Shown here: piece after piece, positions 29,743 to 40,669 of the stretch
Layout of the letters: each line of letters begins with the position of its first letter
Position numbering within the stretch: the stretch's first letter is position 1
From: Microglena sp. YARC
Lineage: Eukaryota > Chlorophyta > Chlorophyceae > Chlamydomonadales > Chlamydomonadaceae
Direction: 5' to 3'
Length of the DNA stretch: 64,000 bases
Assembly: GCA_022414725.1 (NCBI GenBank)
Contig: CM039464.1
Location: 4,376,805 to 4,440,804, forward strand
Made by a program: the position numbers and the translations under genes
Notes under the pieces: model-generated
Told to the model about the DNA's origin: nothing
Database searches by the model: none
The model's input: only the letters and a program-made list of their open reading frames with translations

Positions 29743-32700
29743 GAGGTACGCTCTGTCCTATTCTCTTGCACAACTAAGTTCTCTAACGTGTGTAGCCCGA
29801 GTCTTTCTGAGGGTGTCTGGCATGTGGACTCTGGAGCTGGAATGTCTATCACAGGTGATAAATCTTTGTTCACTATGTATATGGCTTCTGCTGTTGGGCC
29901 AGCAGTTCGATTTGGTGATGGGGTGGTTCAACGGTCTGAGGGTAAGGGATCCATTGTGTTATGTAGTGATTGGTTACCAACATCCATCACTCTTACCAAT
30001 GTTCTCTACATCCCTCACTGTCCAGTGAACCTCCTGTCAGTAAATGCTGTGGCTCATTCTCTCCACTGCCAGGTTTCTTTTGATAGTCTTAGTTGCACTG
30101 CCACTCAGGGCTCTTCTGTTCTCTGGTCTTTTCCTGCATCTAGTGATGGTGTGTACAAGTTTGCCTGTAGACCTTGTAACACCAGTCGGGACTGTTTGAG
30201 GGTTGCTGACGATTATCCTGCTTTTGCACTTGATGTTGATGAGGACGGTGGAGTTGTTATCCCTACCACTCCTGCATGGTTTGTGGCATAGGCGGTTGGG
30301 TCACCCCGGCTATCATGCCTTACACAGACTTGTTGATAAGGGTATGGTTAAGAACTTACCCCTCAGTCTTCGTCAGGTGGAAAGGATGGCTAAGATCCCT
30401 TGTGATGCTTGTCAGAAGGCAAAGGGCAAACGTCTCCCTTTTCCTAAAGAAAGCAAAACTGAGATCCGTGCACCTCTCCAACGGCTTCACTTAGATATTA
30501 TGGGACCTGTTCACATTAGGGGCCTGCGTGGGGAGTTTTATATTCTGTGTCTCACAGATCAGTACTCTGGCTATGCTGAAGTACTGTGCTTGAGAACCAG
30601 GGATGAGGCTCCCTTAGCAGTCCAAACTATCATCCTCAGATGGATGAATCAACTACATGGGTTTGCCTTTAAATGTCTGAGATCTGACAGGGCCAAGGAG
30701 TTTATTGTTACATGGTTCGAGGACTGGCTTATTTCGGTTGGGGCAGTACATGAGTTATCGTTGGCATACACTGCGCAGCAGAATGCAACTGTGGAACGGT
30801 ATAATGGGGTCTTACAGTCTGTCGCTAGGAGCATCCACCTGGAGTCTAAACTAGCTAAGTCTTTCTGGCCCTATGCCTTCCTAGCTGCTTGTTACCTTCG
30901 TAATCGGCTGCCCAATCAGGGAGACAAAACACCCTATGAGTTGTTTTATGGGATCGTGCCTGATGTGTCGTTGTTGCGTGTGTTTGGTTGCCCCTGCTAC
31001 GTTACGTTAGTCAATGGGAAGAAACGTAACAAGCTGGACGAAAGGGCGTTATCTGGTAGACTGGTTGGGTACTCTCTGGTGAGTAAGGGTTATTTTGTTT
31101 GGGTTCCAAAGTTGCGCCAGGTCGTAGAGAGTCGTGATGTACTCTTCTATGAGCAGTTTGATCATAACTGCATTCCTGGGCTTCCTCCCTATGATGGGTC
31201 ACCGTATGTCTCTAGCATCCCTGCCGCTATCAACGGACACATGCCTGAGGCTGCAGTGAGTTCCCTAGATCCTTTGCTTTCCCCACTTGTTGACCACTGT
31301 CCTGGCCATAGGATGACTCTGCGAACTAGGTCAGGGGCCAGTGGTACTGTATTGCGTGAGAAAGCACTGGGCGGGCGAGTTTCTGCGGTTCCTACGGACA
31401 AAATCTTAGCCGAATCTCAGGGGGTCGCCAGGCCCTCCTCTGCGCCACGTTCCGTCGGTGAAGCTCTAGGATTAAGGCAGCCTCAGATCATGGTGGAGCC
31501 TCTTACAGGTCCATCGCCTAATAGTCACCAACCTCCGCCCGCCTTGGATGGCTCGGTGTTGTTGAACACCTCGCCGTCTGCCGTTCCTGGTGGAACAATC
31601 GGGTATAGCCCATGTGACGATGTAGCCTTTGCTGACGACGCAAGTGATGATCTTGAACACTGGTCTGGTTCCGATACTGCGTATGGCTGGGGTGTTCCGG
31701 TCGACCCAGGCTTCGTTGATTTAGAGGCAAATAAGGCCGGCCCTGTTCAACCGGGCAGTAGTTCTGCGCTGGGGGCTTTACTAATGGTTACTGCTGATAC
31801 TGCTGATACCCCGCTGCCCGTGTACAAGTAAACTGCTTGTACGTGGGAGCATCTGCTGCACCCACCACTGAACTGTCCTATAAAGCTGCCATGCTTCCTA
31901 CCAATCCTGACAGGGACCAATGGCTTCTTGCTATGAAGGATGAGATGGCTTCCCTTCATGCCCATGGCACTTGGGCTCTCACTCCACAGCCTCACAAGCA
32001 GAAGATCCTGTCTGGCAGGTGGTTGTTTGTGAGGAAGGTTGGAGTTGATGGTTCAATCCGCTTCAAGGCACGTTTTGTGGTTCGTGGTTTTTTGCAGCGT
32101 CCTGGGCTGGACTTTCATGATGTATATGCCCCTGTCTCCTCTAAAGCAGGTCTAAGAGTACTCCTGGCTGCTATCACTCATAGGAAGATGTTTGTTAGGC
32201 AGCTGGACATCAAGACTGCATTCCTAAATGCTAAGCTGGAACCTGGTCTGGACCTGTACTGCCACCAGCCTGATGGCTTTAAAGTACTTGGTCCTCACGG
32301 TGTTCCCCTTGTGTGCAAGCTGCTCAAGTCCCTTATGGTTTGAAACAGGCACCCAGGGCTTGGAATAGGGATGTCAAACGGGTTCTGATTGCACATGGCT
32401 TTACTATGTGCAAGGCTGAACCTGCTCTGTATTTTAGGAAGGATTCTGATGGTGGGTGGAGCTATGTCCTGACCTATGTAGATGATTTCATCTGTGCTTT
32501 TAGTGAGCTGGATAGGTATGTGTTGCTGATCCAAGCTATGGAAGAAGCTGGATGGGAGGTCAAAGAGATGGGTGTTCCTGTTCAGTTCCTCTCTTTAGAC
32601 ATGGCTTGTACACTTGACTCTGAGGGCAGGTGTGTTCAGATCAACCTGTCTCAGCACACCTACATTGTTGATCTGGTGGAGCAGTTTGGTCTCACTTCTG

Positions 32701-33445
32701 CTGCCCCACCCAAGTTTGCTGCTCCCATGTCCAAGTCCACTGTTTCTGATGAACCTGGTGTACCCCTGCCGTCTAATAGCCAGTACCTCTCCCTTGTGGG
32801 TGCTTTGCTATACCTGGCTACTTGCACCAGGCCTGATATTTCTTTTGCTGTGAGCTACTTGTCCAGGTTTTCTGCTCAACCTACAGTCTCTCTCTGGAAT
32901 GCTGCCAAGAGATTGCTGTTGTATTTGAGAACACATTCCCACCTGGGTCTCACTTACACCCACAGCCCTGAGTTCTCTTTTACTGTCTTTAGTGATTCCT
33001 CTTTTGCTGATGATGGGTCTGACAGGAGGTCTCAGACTGGCTTTGCTGTGCTAGCTGGGGGGTGCATAGTAAACTGGATGAGCAAGCGGCAGCCTACCGT
33101 TGCTATTAGCTCTAGTGAGGCTGAGTATCAGGCCCTGTCCAAGCTGCCAGGGAGGTACAATGGTTGAAGAAATTGAGAGTGGATCTAGGCCTGCCTTGTG
33201 ATTTGGTTACCATTCAGGGTGATAACTTAGGATCCCTGAGCTGGGCCAAAGACTGGCAGCTTCTCCCTCGCAGCAAGCACATTGATGTTATTCATCACTA
33301 CATCAAGGAGCTGGTGGAGGATGGCTCCCTTGCTGTTGCCTATGTGAACACAGTTGATAACTGTGCTGACCCATTCACCAAGCCCCTTGATCCTGCGGTG
33401 TTCTGGCGGTTCATTCGCATGTTTGGAATGACTGCTTCTCCTTAG
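29743..33445 (+). pseudogene. pol: Element 2 pol: protease, integrase, reverse transcriptase, RNase H
   Basis: The frame after the gag TAG runs about 28 codons into the protease motif WHVDSGAGMSITGD (catalytic Asp codon 29,827-29,829). Then comes the integrase zinc-binding HRRLGHPGY...CDACQKAK region (about 30,280-30,420) and the DDE triad in LDIMGPVHIRG (about 30,490), SDRAKEF (about 30,680) and TVERYNG (about 30,790). Reverse transcriptase has LDIKTAFLNA (about 32,205) and YVDD (Asp codons 32,481-32,486). RNase H has VFSDSSFADD and SSSEAEYQA. The stop TAG is at 33,443-33,445. One-base indels near 30,280, 31,800, 32,335 (KSLYGLK becomes KSLMV) and 33,155 break the frame. Confidence 0.95.
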
Positions 33446-33801
33446 ACCAATTTTTTTTTTGGTTCCATGTATTCTTGACTTTTGCTTACATGTGTTCTGG
33501 AATTTTTTTTTGGTTCATTTTAGAGTTTCTCTCGTTATCTTTGATTGGCATTAGGTTCCTATTCCCGGATCGGGTTTTCTATACCGTTGTTACCCGACTT
33601 AGATATTTAGTTTCTCCACTAGGCAAACTTTGGTTTTTTTGCCTTGTTACATTCCTTCATTTACACCCTTTGGGTTCCATTCATGGTTCTCTCGTTTTCG
33701 GAGTTCTTTGATTTTTTTTTTTAATTGTTACATATAGTTCTATGTCCCCAGTGCCATAGGTGGAGTACTAGTATTGTATGTCACCTGTGTCATAGGTGGA
33801 G
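33446..33801 (+). other. Element 2 3' untranslated region and polypurine tract
   Basis: T-rich sequence with TTCCTATTCCCGGATCGGG, which is also kept in elements 1 and 3. It ends in two copies of CATAGGTGGAGTA, 45 bp apart; the second AGGTGGAG (about 33,794-33,801) abuts the 3' LTR and is the likely plus-strand primer. Confidence 0.7.
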
Positions 33802-34168
33802 TATCAGCATGAATTGCGTTGCTCTCACGCGTTTTATGACTTGGTGACTACTTCTGTACTCCCTTAGAACTATCGGTCCTGACAGTACTGTGACAGCTTC
33901 CCGTACTGACAGCTTCCCGCAGACTGTGTCATCCTTTGAGTGACTCAGTGGTGACAGCTTCCTGTCAGCTAGGTTACCGTTGCATCTCTATGTGGATATA
34001 CCTGACTTAGGTTCTAGTTAGGTTATAGTCAACGGTCTCTTCCACCACTGGTGCCCCTTGATGGGTCTCCAGTGCTTGTAAAGCTATTCTCGTCTCTGTG
34101 TATAGATTGGCGCGTCTGTCTCCGCTGCATACATCTCTGTCCACTCTTAGAAGTGATTATAGCTGATA
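33802..34168 (+). repeat. 3' LTR of copia element 2
   Basis: 367 bp, identical base for base to the 5' LTR by eye. Followed by target duplication GCCTA. Confidence 0.95.
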
Positions 34169-34173
34169 GCCTA

Positions 34174-35008
34174 AAAGGTTGGGGAGTGAGTGCCCAGGTA
34201 CCGTGGGCATGCAAGGATGCCATCTCATCCTTCATAGCATGCAGCCACTGATCCCTGTCAGGGTTGGAAAGATGCATGGCAGTTTTGTAGGTTAGTTCAG
34301 TGGAGGTGGAAATGTATGCTCCCACGTACAAGCAGTGTACTTGTACATGAGCAGCGGGGATATCAGCAGTATCAGCAGTAACCGGTAGTAAAGCCCCCAG
34401 CGCAGCACTAATGCCTGGTTGAACAGGGCCGGCCTTATTTGCCTCTATTTCACTGAACCCTGGGTCGACAGGCACACCCATCCATACGCAGTATCAGAGC
34501 CGGACCAGTGTTCAAGATCATCGCTCACACTCTCGGTGACGGTTACATCGTCGCAATGCCTTGTCCGGTATAAACCACCAGAGTCAGCAGGAGGCGAAGT
34601 GATCAACAACCCCTGCGAGCCATCCGAACAGGTGGACGGGGGTGGCGACGTGTAAGCAGCGGACCTGGTACAGGCTCCACTATGACCGAAGGCTGTCCTA
34701 ATCCTAAAGCTTCACCGACGAGCCTAGACGCAGAGATAGGCCTGGCGACCCCCTGAGATTCGGATAAATTAGAGCTTGAAAGAACATCAGAATCTCCCCC
34801 ACCCATTACCTTCGCACGCAATACAGCACCATCAGTCCCTGACCTGGGACGCAAGTTCATCCCATGACCAGTACAGCGGTCAACAATCGGGGTCAGTAAA
34901 GGATCTAGGACGTTGTCAGTAGGATCAAGCACATGTCCGTTGATAGCGGCAGGGGTGCGAGAAAAATACCGAGATCCATCATAGGGAGATAGCCCAGGTA
35001 TACAGTTG
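34174..35008 (-). pseudogene. pol: Element 1 pol, middle part (integrase-RT linker and RT start)
   Basis: The minus strand continues element 1 pol between the two nested insertions. It encodes CIPGLSPYDGS, a Pro/Ser-rich linker, SDDLEHWSGSDTAYG, then the RT entry NPDRDQWLHAMKDEMASLHA and ALTPQPF, which joins RQKIL at 27,265 once element 2 is removed. Two one-base indels relative to element 2 (near 34,620 and 34,470) break the frame. Confidence 0.9.
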
Positions 35009-35013
35009 TAGCT

Positions 35014-35311
35014 TATCAGCATGAATAGCGGTGCTCTCGCTTGTTTTATGTCTTGGTGACTCCTTGTGTACTCCCTTAGAACTATCGGTCCTGACAGTAC
35101 TATGTCAGCTTCCTGTTGACTGCGTCATCGGTTCTTCTGACACGCGCTGTCTAGCCTGTACCCTGATCAGGTTCCAGGCTACCGCCCCCTTTCCTCCACT
35201 GGTGCCCCTTAATGGGTCTCCTGTGCTTGTAACTTATTCTCGTCTCCGCATTTATAGATTGGCGTGCTGCACACACAAAGTCCACTCTCCGGAGTGTTAT
35301 CCAAGCTGATA
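35014..35311 (+). repeat. 5' LTR of copia element 3
   Basis: 298 bp with TATCAGC...GCTGATA ends, followed by GGTTATACGGCCC, a variant of the family's putative primer-binding site. Confidence 0.95.
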
Positions 35312-35348
35312 GGTTATACGGCCCTTCATTTACTACCACTGCTTTGCG

Positions 35349-35670
35349 ATGCAACTTCCGCGAGGACCTCCCGCCATTTTGAGAAACTCCATGACATGGA
35401 TGGTCTTTCCTGGACGCGCGGGATGCGCAGTATCATTCTCAGCGATGGCTGCGACCAATCCTTCCAACGGAGGAACGGCTCCTCTTGATAATTGGCTAGA
35501 CGTTTGTGCACCAGCTGCCTCTGCTAGCGGTCATGAGAGTCCTTCCGCCATCGTGGAAGTAACCCCCCCCGGTCATTCCTCCATCTTCTCTTCCTTTTCC
35601 TCCCCTGCCGTCTGTCGCCTCCTCCCGTCTGTCGTAGATGACTGTGACGTGCAGACTCAAGTCGGCGACT
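35349..35670 (+). pseudogene. gag: Element 3 gag N-terminal remnant
   Basis: Starts MQLPRGPPAI in the same position and context as the element 2 gag start and continues through AAASANG-type residues NWLDVCAPAASASGHESPS and IVEVTPP, then ends at a stop (35,670-35,672). Here the C run after GTAA is eight bases and keeps the frame; in element 1 it is nine and breaks it. About 107 codons remain of a protein that should exceed 650. Confidence 0.85.
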
Positions 35671-35672
35671 AG

Positions 35673-36480
35673 CCTGGACATCGGTGGAGATACCCCGTCT
35701 TCGTCTGCTCGCGTCCTTGACGTCGCTAACCTTTCTCCGGTGTTTGAGGCTCTGCCTGCATACCGGAGGTTGCCAAGCCGACCAAGCTCCCTGCTGATGT
35801 CTACGTCGTCTTTGCCCCCTTTGCTCTGCCCAGCCGACGGTCGGCTACTGGCATGAGCTTGCGCTCTAGTGGCTCTGTGCTACCTTCTGGAGAATTTTTT
35901 CGATCAAGCTGGCGGATCGCCGGCACTGCCGTAGGGTTCGCCAGAGGAGGACGACCTACGCGTCTGGACCTGGAGATTCTGGAGGTGCTGCTCCCTCTAC
36001 CCCCCAACCGGGTGAGTCGAGCGATAGAGGGGGGGACTTGGGATTGACTAATCATCGACGGCGGGATATTAGGACCTTTACATGCCTCGGCTCTGCTCTT
36101 CGCATCCTAGCGATAAATGTTCGAATTCTGCCCTTGCGATTTGCGATTTTCTGCCATTGGTGCGATTTTCTGCACCAGGTGTGACTTGCTGCACTGTCAT
36201 TCTCGTCTCCTTTTTCCCATACCTCTAATCTCGACTTCGACCTAACGCTTCCCCACCTTCTGTGATCCCAGGTCTCGCAGCGCCGGACTTCGCCCATGCT
36301 ACAGGCCGCAGTCCTGGCCCTAGTCCACCGGCCGTGGAGGATCTTTGGCATGATATCTTGGTGGATATTTTTCTCTCTCAGGCTCCTTGTGACCCCTGGG
36401 TGCGTTCCGTGGTTCGACAGAGGTTACTACTTCGTCTTCCCGTGCCCTTGGTTCCCCCCTTAGGTGTATGCCTTAGCTAC
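35673..36480 (+). other. Element 3 interior, diverged gag and unassigned sequence
   Basis: Frames are broken. Fragments such as TPSSSARVLDV (about 35,690) match the element gag, but 36,050-36,480, with GCGATTTTCTGC repeats and a GPSPPAVEDLWHDIL-type frame, has no visible counterpart in elements 1 or 2. It may be captured sequence. Confidence 0.4.
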
Positions 36481-37460
36481 GTGAGTTTGAGTTCAAGTGT
36501 TTGAGTTCTGATAGGGCTTAGGATTTTTTAGTTAAGTGGTATAGAGGCATGGTTGATCTCGATTAGTTGGGGCATGCATGAGTTGTTGATGATGACACTG
36601 CTCAGCATGGTGCTAGTGTGTTATCTTTGCAATCGCGTGTTCATCTAGGGAGACAAGACTCCTTCGGAGCTTTTCTTTGGGGTTGCACCTGATGTGTCGT
36701 TGTTGCGTTTGTTTGGTTGCCCTTGCTATGTAATCTTAGTATTGGGCAGTCACGCAACAAGCTAGTTAAAAAGACATTATTTGGTAGACTGGTTGGGTAT
36801 TCCCTGGTGAGTAAGGGTTATTATATTTGGGTTTCCAATGTTGCGCCAGTTAGTAGTGAGTAGTGATGTACTCTCTATCTCCAGTTCAGTTCTAAACTGT
36901 CTTTCTGGGTTCTCCCATTAGTATTGGTCCCCGTGCCCGCTTGCATCCCTCCTGTCATCAAACTGTGATATGTTATGTGTTACCGGTAATTCTCTACGCC
37001 CTTTAACAACCCCAATTGTTGTTGGCTGGCCTGGCTGGGATGTATCATTGTAGCATTCTAGACCAGGGCCTGATATTGCTGTATTGTGTGTGAAGTTTTA
37101 GGGCGGGTGGGAGTTGGATATCCAACTATAATCTTAGCCGAATGTCAGGGGGTCGCCAGGCCCTCCTCTGTGCCACGTTTTAGCGGTGAAGCTTTAGGAT
37201 TTAGACAGCCTTCGATCATAGTGGTACCTGGATCAGGTCCATTGACTAATAGTCGCCAACCTCCGACCACCTCGGATGGCTCGCGGGTGTCGATAATTCC
37301 GACGCCTCCTGTCGTCCCTGGTGGATTACTCGGGTCAAGCCCATGTGATGATGTAGCCGTTGCCGAATGGGTAAGTGATGATCTTGAACACTGGTCTAGC
37401 TTGATACTGCGTATGGCTGGGGTGTTACAGTCAACCCAGGATTCATTGTTTTAGGTGCTG
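36480..37460 (+). pseudogene. Element 3 integrase and linker remnants
   Basis: Fragments align in order with element 2 pol. They are a ruined KCLRSDRAKEF region (36,490-36,540), GDKTPSELFFG-like and DVSLLRLFGCPCYV (36,650-36,740), and the linker GVARPSSVPRFSGEALGFRQ to SDDLEHWS (37,140-37,410). About 100 codons of the integrase core, including the catalytic Glu region, are deleted. Many stops are present. Confidence 0.85.
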
Positions 37461-38950
37461 CTGGTTCTCATACGTAGGTTAACATGGCCCTATGTGTGAG
37501 TGCCTATTCCTCAGCACCTCCTAGACTGACTTATAGGGTAGTCTAGATTGGTGGAGCGTTACGACGCTTTGTTTAGGCAGCTTCCTTTCAGCTGTCTTTC
37601 TTGGTTTTGGTGGAAGGTGGTACTTAATTCAGACCACCGTTATAGCGTCTTGATGGTTTCTGACTCTTAGTTCCATAGGCAGATGGATCATTCGGTGGAG
37701 CTCATCATAGATTAGCTATTTATTTTTACTCCACACTGTTTTTAGATCACCAGCCCCTCATGTGATTTGAGCTTTTTGTGGAGTGTAGTAGTTGTTTCCC
37801 TTCGGATTTTACTGTGAATTGGTGGGCTGGGTAATCTTGCAGTTGTACTTGCAGATGTACCGCCGCTCACCTCTTTCTTGATTTCCGAGTGTATTTCAAG
37901 CGCCCTTTCAGTCCATCCTTTGCAGTAAATTCTTTGAAGTCCTTTTTATGCGTTTACTATTTTTCAGGTGGACAATAGGCTTTATGTACTATGGTTGTAC
38001 ATCTACCCTTCTATTGTTCATTGAACTGTGTTTCCTTTGTTGGTTACAAGTTTCTTGAAAATTTTAACTTCGCATCCTTTGGATTTTTTCAGTTGCTGCA
38101 GGTTTGGTTTGCTTTAGTTAGGCGCTTGGTTTGTCTTGAGTGCACGAGTTCTTTGCGGTGCGATACCCACCTCTTAGACTGTTTTTCGTTAGTGCCGTAG
38201 CTGGGGATTTATGATAATTAACTTTCATACATCTTCTTACTTCCATCTTTGAGTGAGAAACCAGTTCATCATGGTTTTTTCATCCCAACCTAGTCATGAA
38301 TTCTATGCTAAGAATAGTTTTTAAGGTAGTGGATTTTTCCATCGGATTTTTTTTCCTCCATCGTAGACTTAAGTGTCCCCTTGTCTGCGTCCTCTTGTCT
38401 GCGTCCTTTAGGCTTTGATTCTCTCGTGTGCTGCTCTCACACGATATTTCAATCCGTCTCTTTGGTTATCATTGATTGGCGTTAGGTTCCTATTCCCGGA
38501 TCGGGTTTTCTATACCGTTGTTCCCTAACTTTGATATACGTTTTTTTCAGTCTTCTCTTTAGGTTAAGTTCTCGGTTCTTTTAGTCACCGTTGTTCCCCT
38601 TCCTTTGGTATTAGGATTGATTTCTGTTTGGCCTCCCTGTGATTTTCTGGTTTGGTGCCTACTATTCTGGATGAATAGTATTTTTGCGCTTACCATAAAT
38701 GGTTACATTTCCATTTTGGTCTCAGCTCAGCTCGGTATGACCCAAGTTTTTTGCTGCTACATTTTCGGAGTACTACAGTGGTTTTTGGTTCATCCTTTCT
38801 CATCCTTTTCTTTTAGACAAGGCTTTCTTCTGGTTTCCTGTTTTTCCGCCGTTCCTTAATAATTTTTGTTTGCTACCAGTTTATGGTTCTATGTCCCCAG
38901 TGCCATAGGTGGAGTACTAGTATTGTATGTCACCTGCGTCATAGGTGGAG
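37460..38950 (+). other. Element 3 interior, degenerate; no RT or RNase H
   Basis: A short match to the RT entry (APPRLTYR-like, about 37,510) is followed by T-rich sequence without recognisable domains. The 3' untranslated motif TTCCTATTCCCGGATCGGG reappears at about 38,485-38,510, and the polypurine AGGTGGAG lies at 38,943-38,950. Confidence 0.7.
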
Positions 38951-39248
38951 TATCAGCATGAATAGCGGTGCTCTCGCTTGTTTTATGTCTTGGTGACTCC
39001 TTGTGTACTCCCTTAGAACTATCGGTCCTGACAGTACTATGTCAGCTTCCTGTTGACTGCGTCATCGGTTCTTCTGACACGCGCTGTCTAGCCTGTACCC
39101 TGATCAGGTTCCAGGCTACCGCCCCCTTTCCTCCACTGGTGCCCCTTAATGGGTCTCCTGTGCTTGTAACTTATTCTCGTCTCCGCATTTATAGATTGGC
39201 GTGCTGCACACACAAAGTCCACTCTCCGGAGTGTTATCCAAGCTGATA
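38951..39248 (+). repeat. 3' LTR of copia element 3
   Basis: 298 bp, identical to the 5' LTR by eye; followed by target duplication TAGCT. Confidence 0.95.
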
Positions 39249-39253
39249 TAGCT

Positions 39254-40669
39254 AAACTGTTCATAGAAGAGCACATCACGACTCTCTACTACCTGGCGCA
39301 ACTTAGGAACCCAAACAAAATAGTCCTTACTCACCAGAGAATACCCAACCAGTCTACCAGATAACGCCCTTTCGTCCAGCTTGTTGCGCTTCTTCCCATT
39401 GACTAATGTAACATAGCAAGGGCAACCAAACACTCGCAACAACGACACATCAGGCATAACCCCGAAGAACAGCTCATAAGGAGTCTTGTCACCCTGATTG
39501 GGCAGCCGATTTCGTAGGTAACAAGCAGCTAGGAAGGCATAGGGCCAAAAGGACTTAGCTAGTTTAGACTCTAAGTGAATCGCCCTAGCTATGTTCTGCA
39601 AGACCCCATTGTACCTTTCCACAGTTGCATTCTGCTGAGCAGTGTATGCCATAGATAATTCATGCACAGCTCCTACCGATTTCAACCAAAGCTCGAACCA
39701 CTCCACTATAAATTCCTTAGCCCTGTCAGATCTCAGGCACTTGAAAACAAACCCATGTAACTGATTCATCCATCTGAGGATGATAGTTTGAACTGCTAAG
39801 GGAGCTTCACCTCTGGTTCTCAAGCACAATACCTCAGCATAGCCAGAGTATTGGTCTGTGAGACACATGATGTAAAACTCCCCACGCAATCCCCTAATAT
39901 GAACTGGCCCCATGATGTCCAAGTGAAGACGCTGGAGAGGAGCATTGATCCTAGTCTTGCTTTCTTTAGGAAAAGGGATACGTTTTGCCTTTGCCTTCTG
40001 ACAAGCATCACATGGGACCTTAGACAGTTTCAGTACTTGTTTGAGGGTGAGGGGTAAGTTGTGAACCAGACCATCCCTGACAAGCTTGTGCATGGCTTCA
40101 TAGCCAGGGTGACCCAGCCGCCTATGCCAAAGCCACTCAGGAGTGGTAGGAACAACAACTCCACCATCCTCATCAACATCAAGAGCAAAAACTGGGAAAT
40201 GGTTTGCACTATACAGACGGCCATTAGGGTTGACACATGGACTACAGGTAAACTTGTAGACACCATCACTGGAGGCAGGAAAAGACCAGAGCACATTAGA
40301 GTTCTGAGTGGCAGTGCAACTAAGACTATCAAAAGAAACCTGGCGGTGATGAGAGTGAGCCACAGCATTTACCGACAGGAGATTCACAGGACAGTGGGGT
40401 ATGTAGAGTACATTTGTTAGAGTGATCGGTGTTGGTAACCAATCACTACATAACACAATGGACCCTGCACCCACTGACCTCTGAATCACTCCGTCACCAA
40501 ATTTAACTGATGGTCCATTTTTGGAAGCATGATACACAGTGAACAAGGAGAGATCACCTGTGATAGACATTCCAGCTCCAGAATCAACATGCCAGACACC
40601 CGCACACAGGCTTGGGCTACAGACGTTAGAGAATTTCGAAGTGCAAGAGAAAAGAACAGAGCTTACCTC
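39254..40669 (-). pseudogene. pol: Element 1 pol, 5' part: protease and integrase
   Basis: The minus-strand frame runs from just after the gag TAG (40,672-40,670) without stops to the element 3 insertion. It contains protease WHVDSGAGMSITGD, integrase HRRLGHPGYEAMHKL and CDACQKAKAKRIPF, and DDE motifs LDIMGPVHIRG, SDRAKEFIVEW and TVERYNG, then LRVFGCPCYVTLVNG and SRDVLFYEQF. This portion is intact. It is in the same frame as gag, which is the basis for the readthrough proposal. Confidence 0.95.

Larger units (their letters stand above)
27271..34168 (+). mobile_element. Ty1/copia element 2, nested in element 1 RT
   Basis: 6,898 bp, with identical 367-bp LTRs (27,271-27,637 and 33,802-34,168) and target duplication GCCTA at 27,266-27,270 and 34,169-34,173. 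It splits element 1 within the RQKILSGRW region of RT. Identical LTRs imply recent insertion. Gag and pol are complete in content, but several one-base frameshifts interrupt them (near 27,855, 28,330, 28,645, 30,280, 31,800, 32,335 and 33,155). These are either young inactivating mutations or assembly errors. Confidence 0.95.
35014..39248 (+). mobile_element. Copia element 3, degenerate interior with identical LTRs
   Basis: 4,235 bp. LTRs 35,014-35,311 and 38,951-39,248 (298 bp) are identical by eye, with target duplication TAGCT at 35,009-35,013 and 39,249-39,253. It interrupts element 1 pol just after the YEQF codons of integrase. The interior keeps only gag and pol scraps, with no reverse transcriptase or RNase H. 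It is therefore a non-autonomous member that must have moved recently using proteins made elsewhere. LTR sequence is closer to element 1 than to element 2. Confidence 0.95.
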
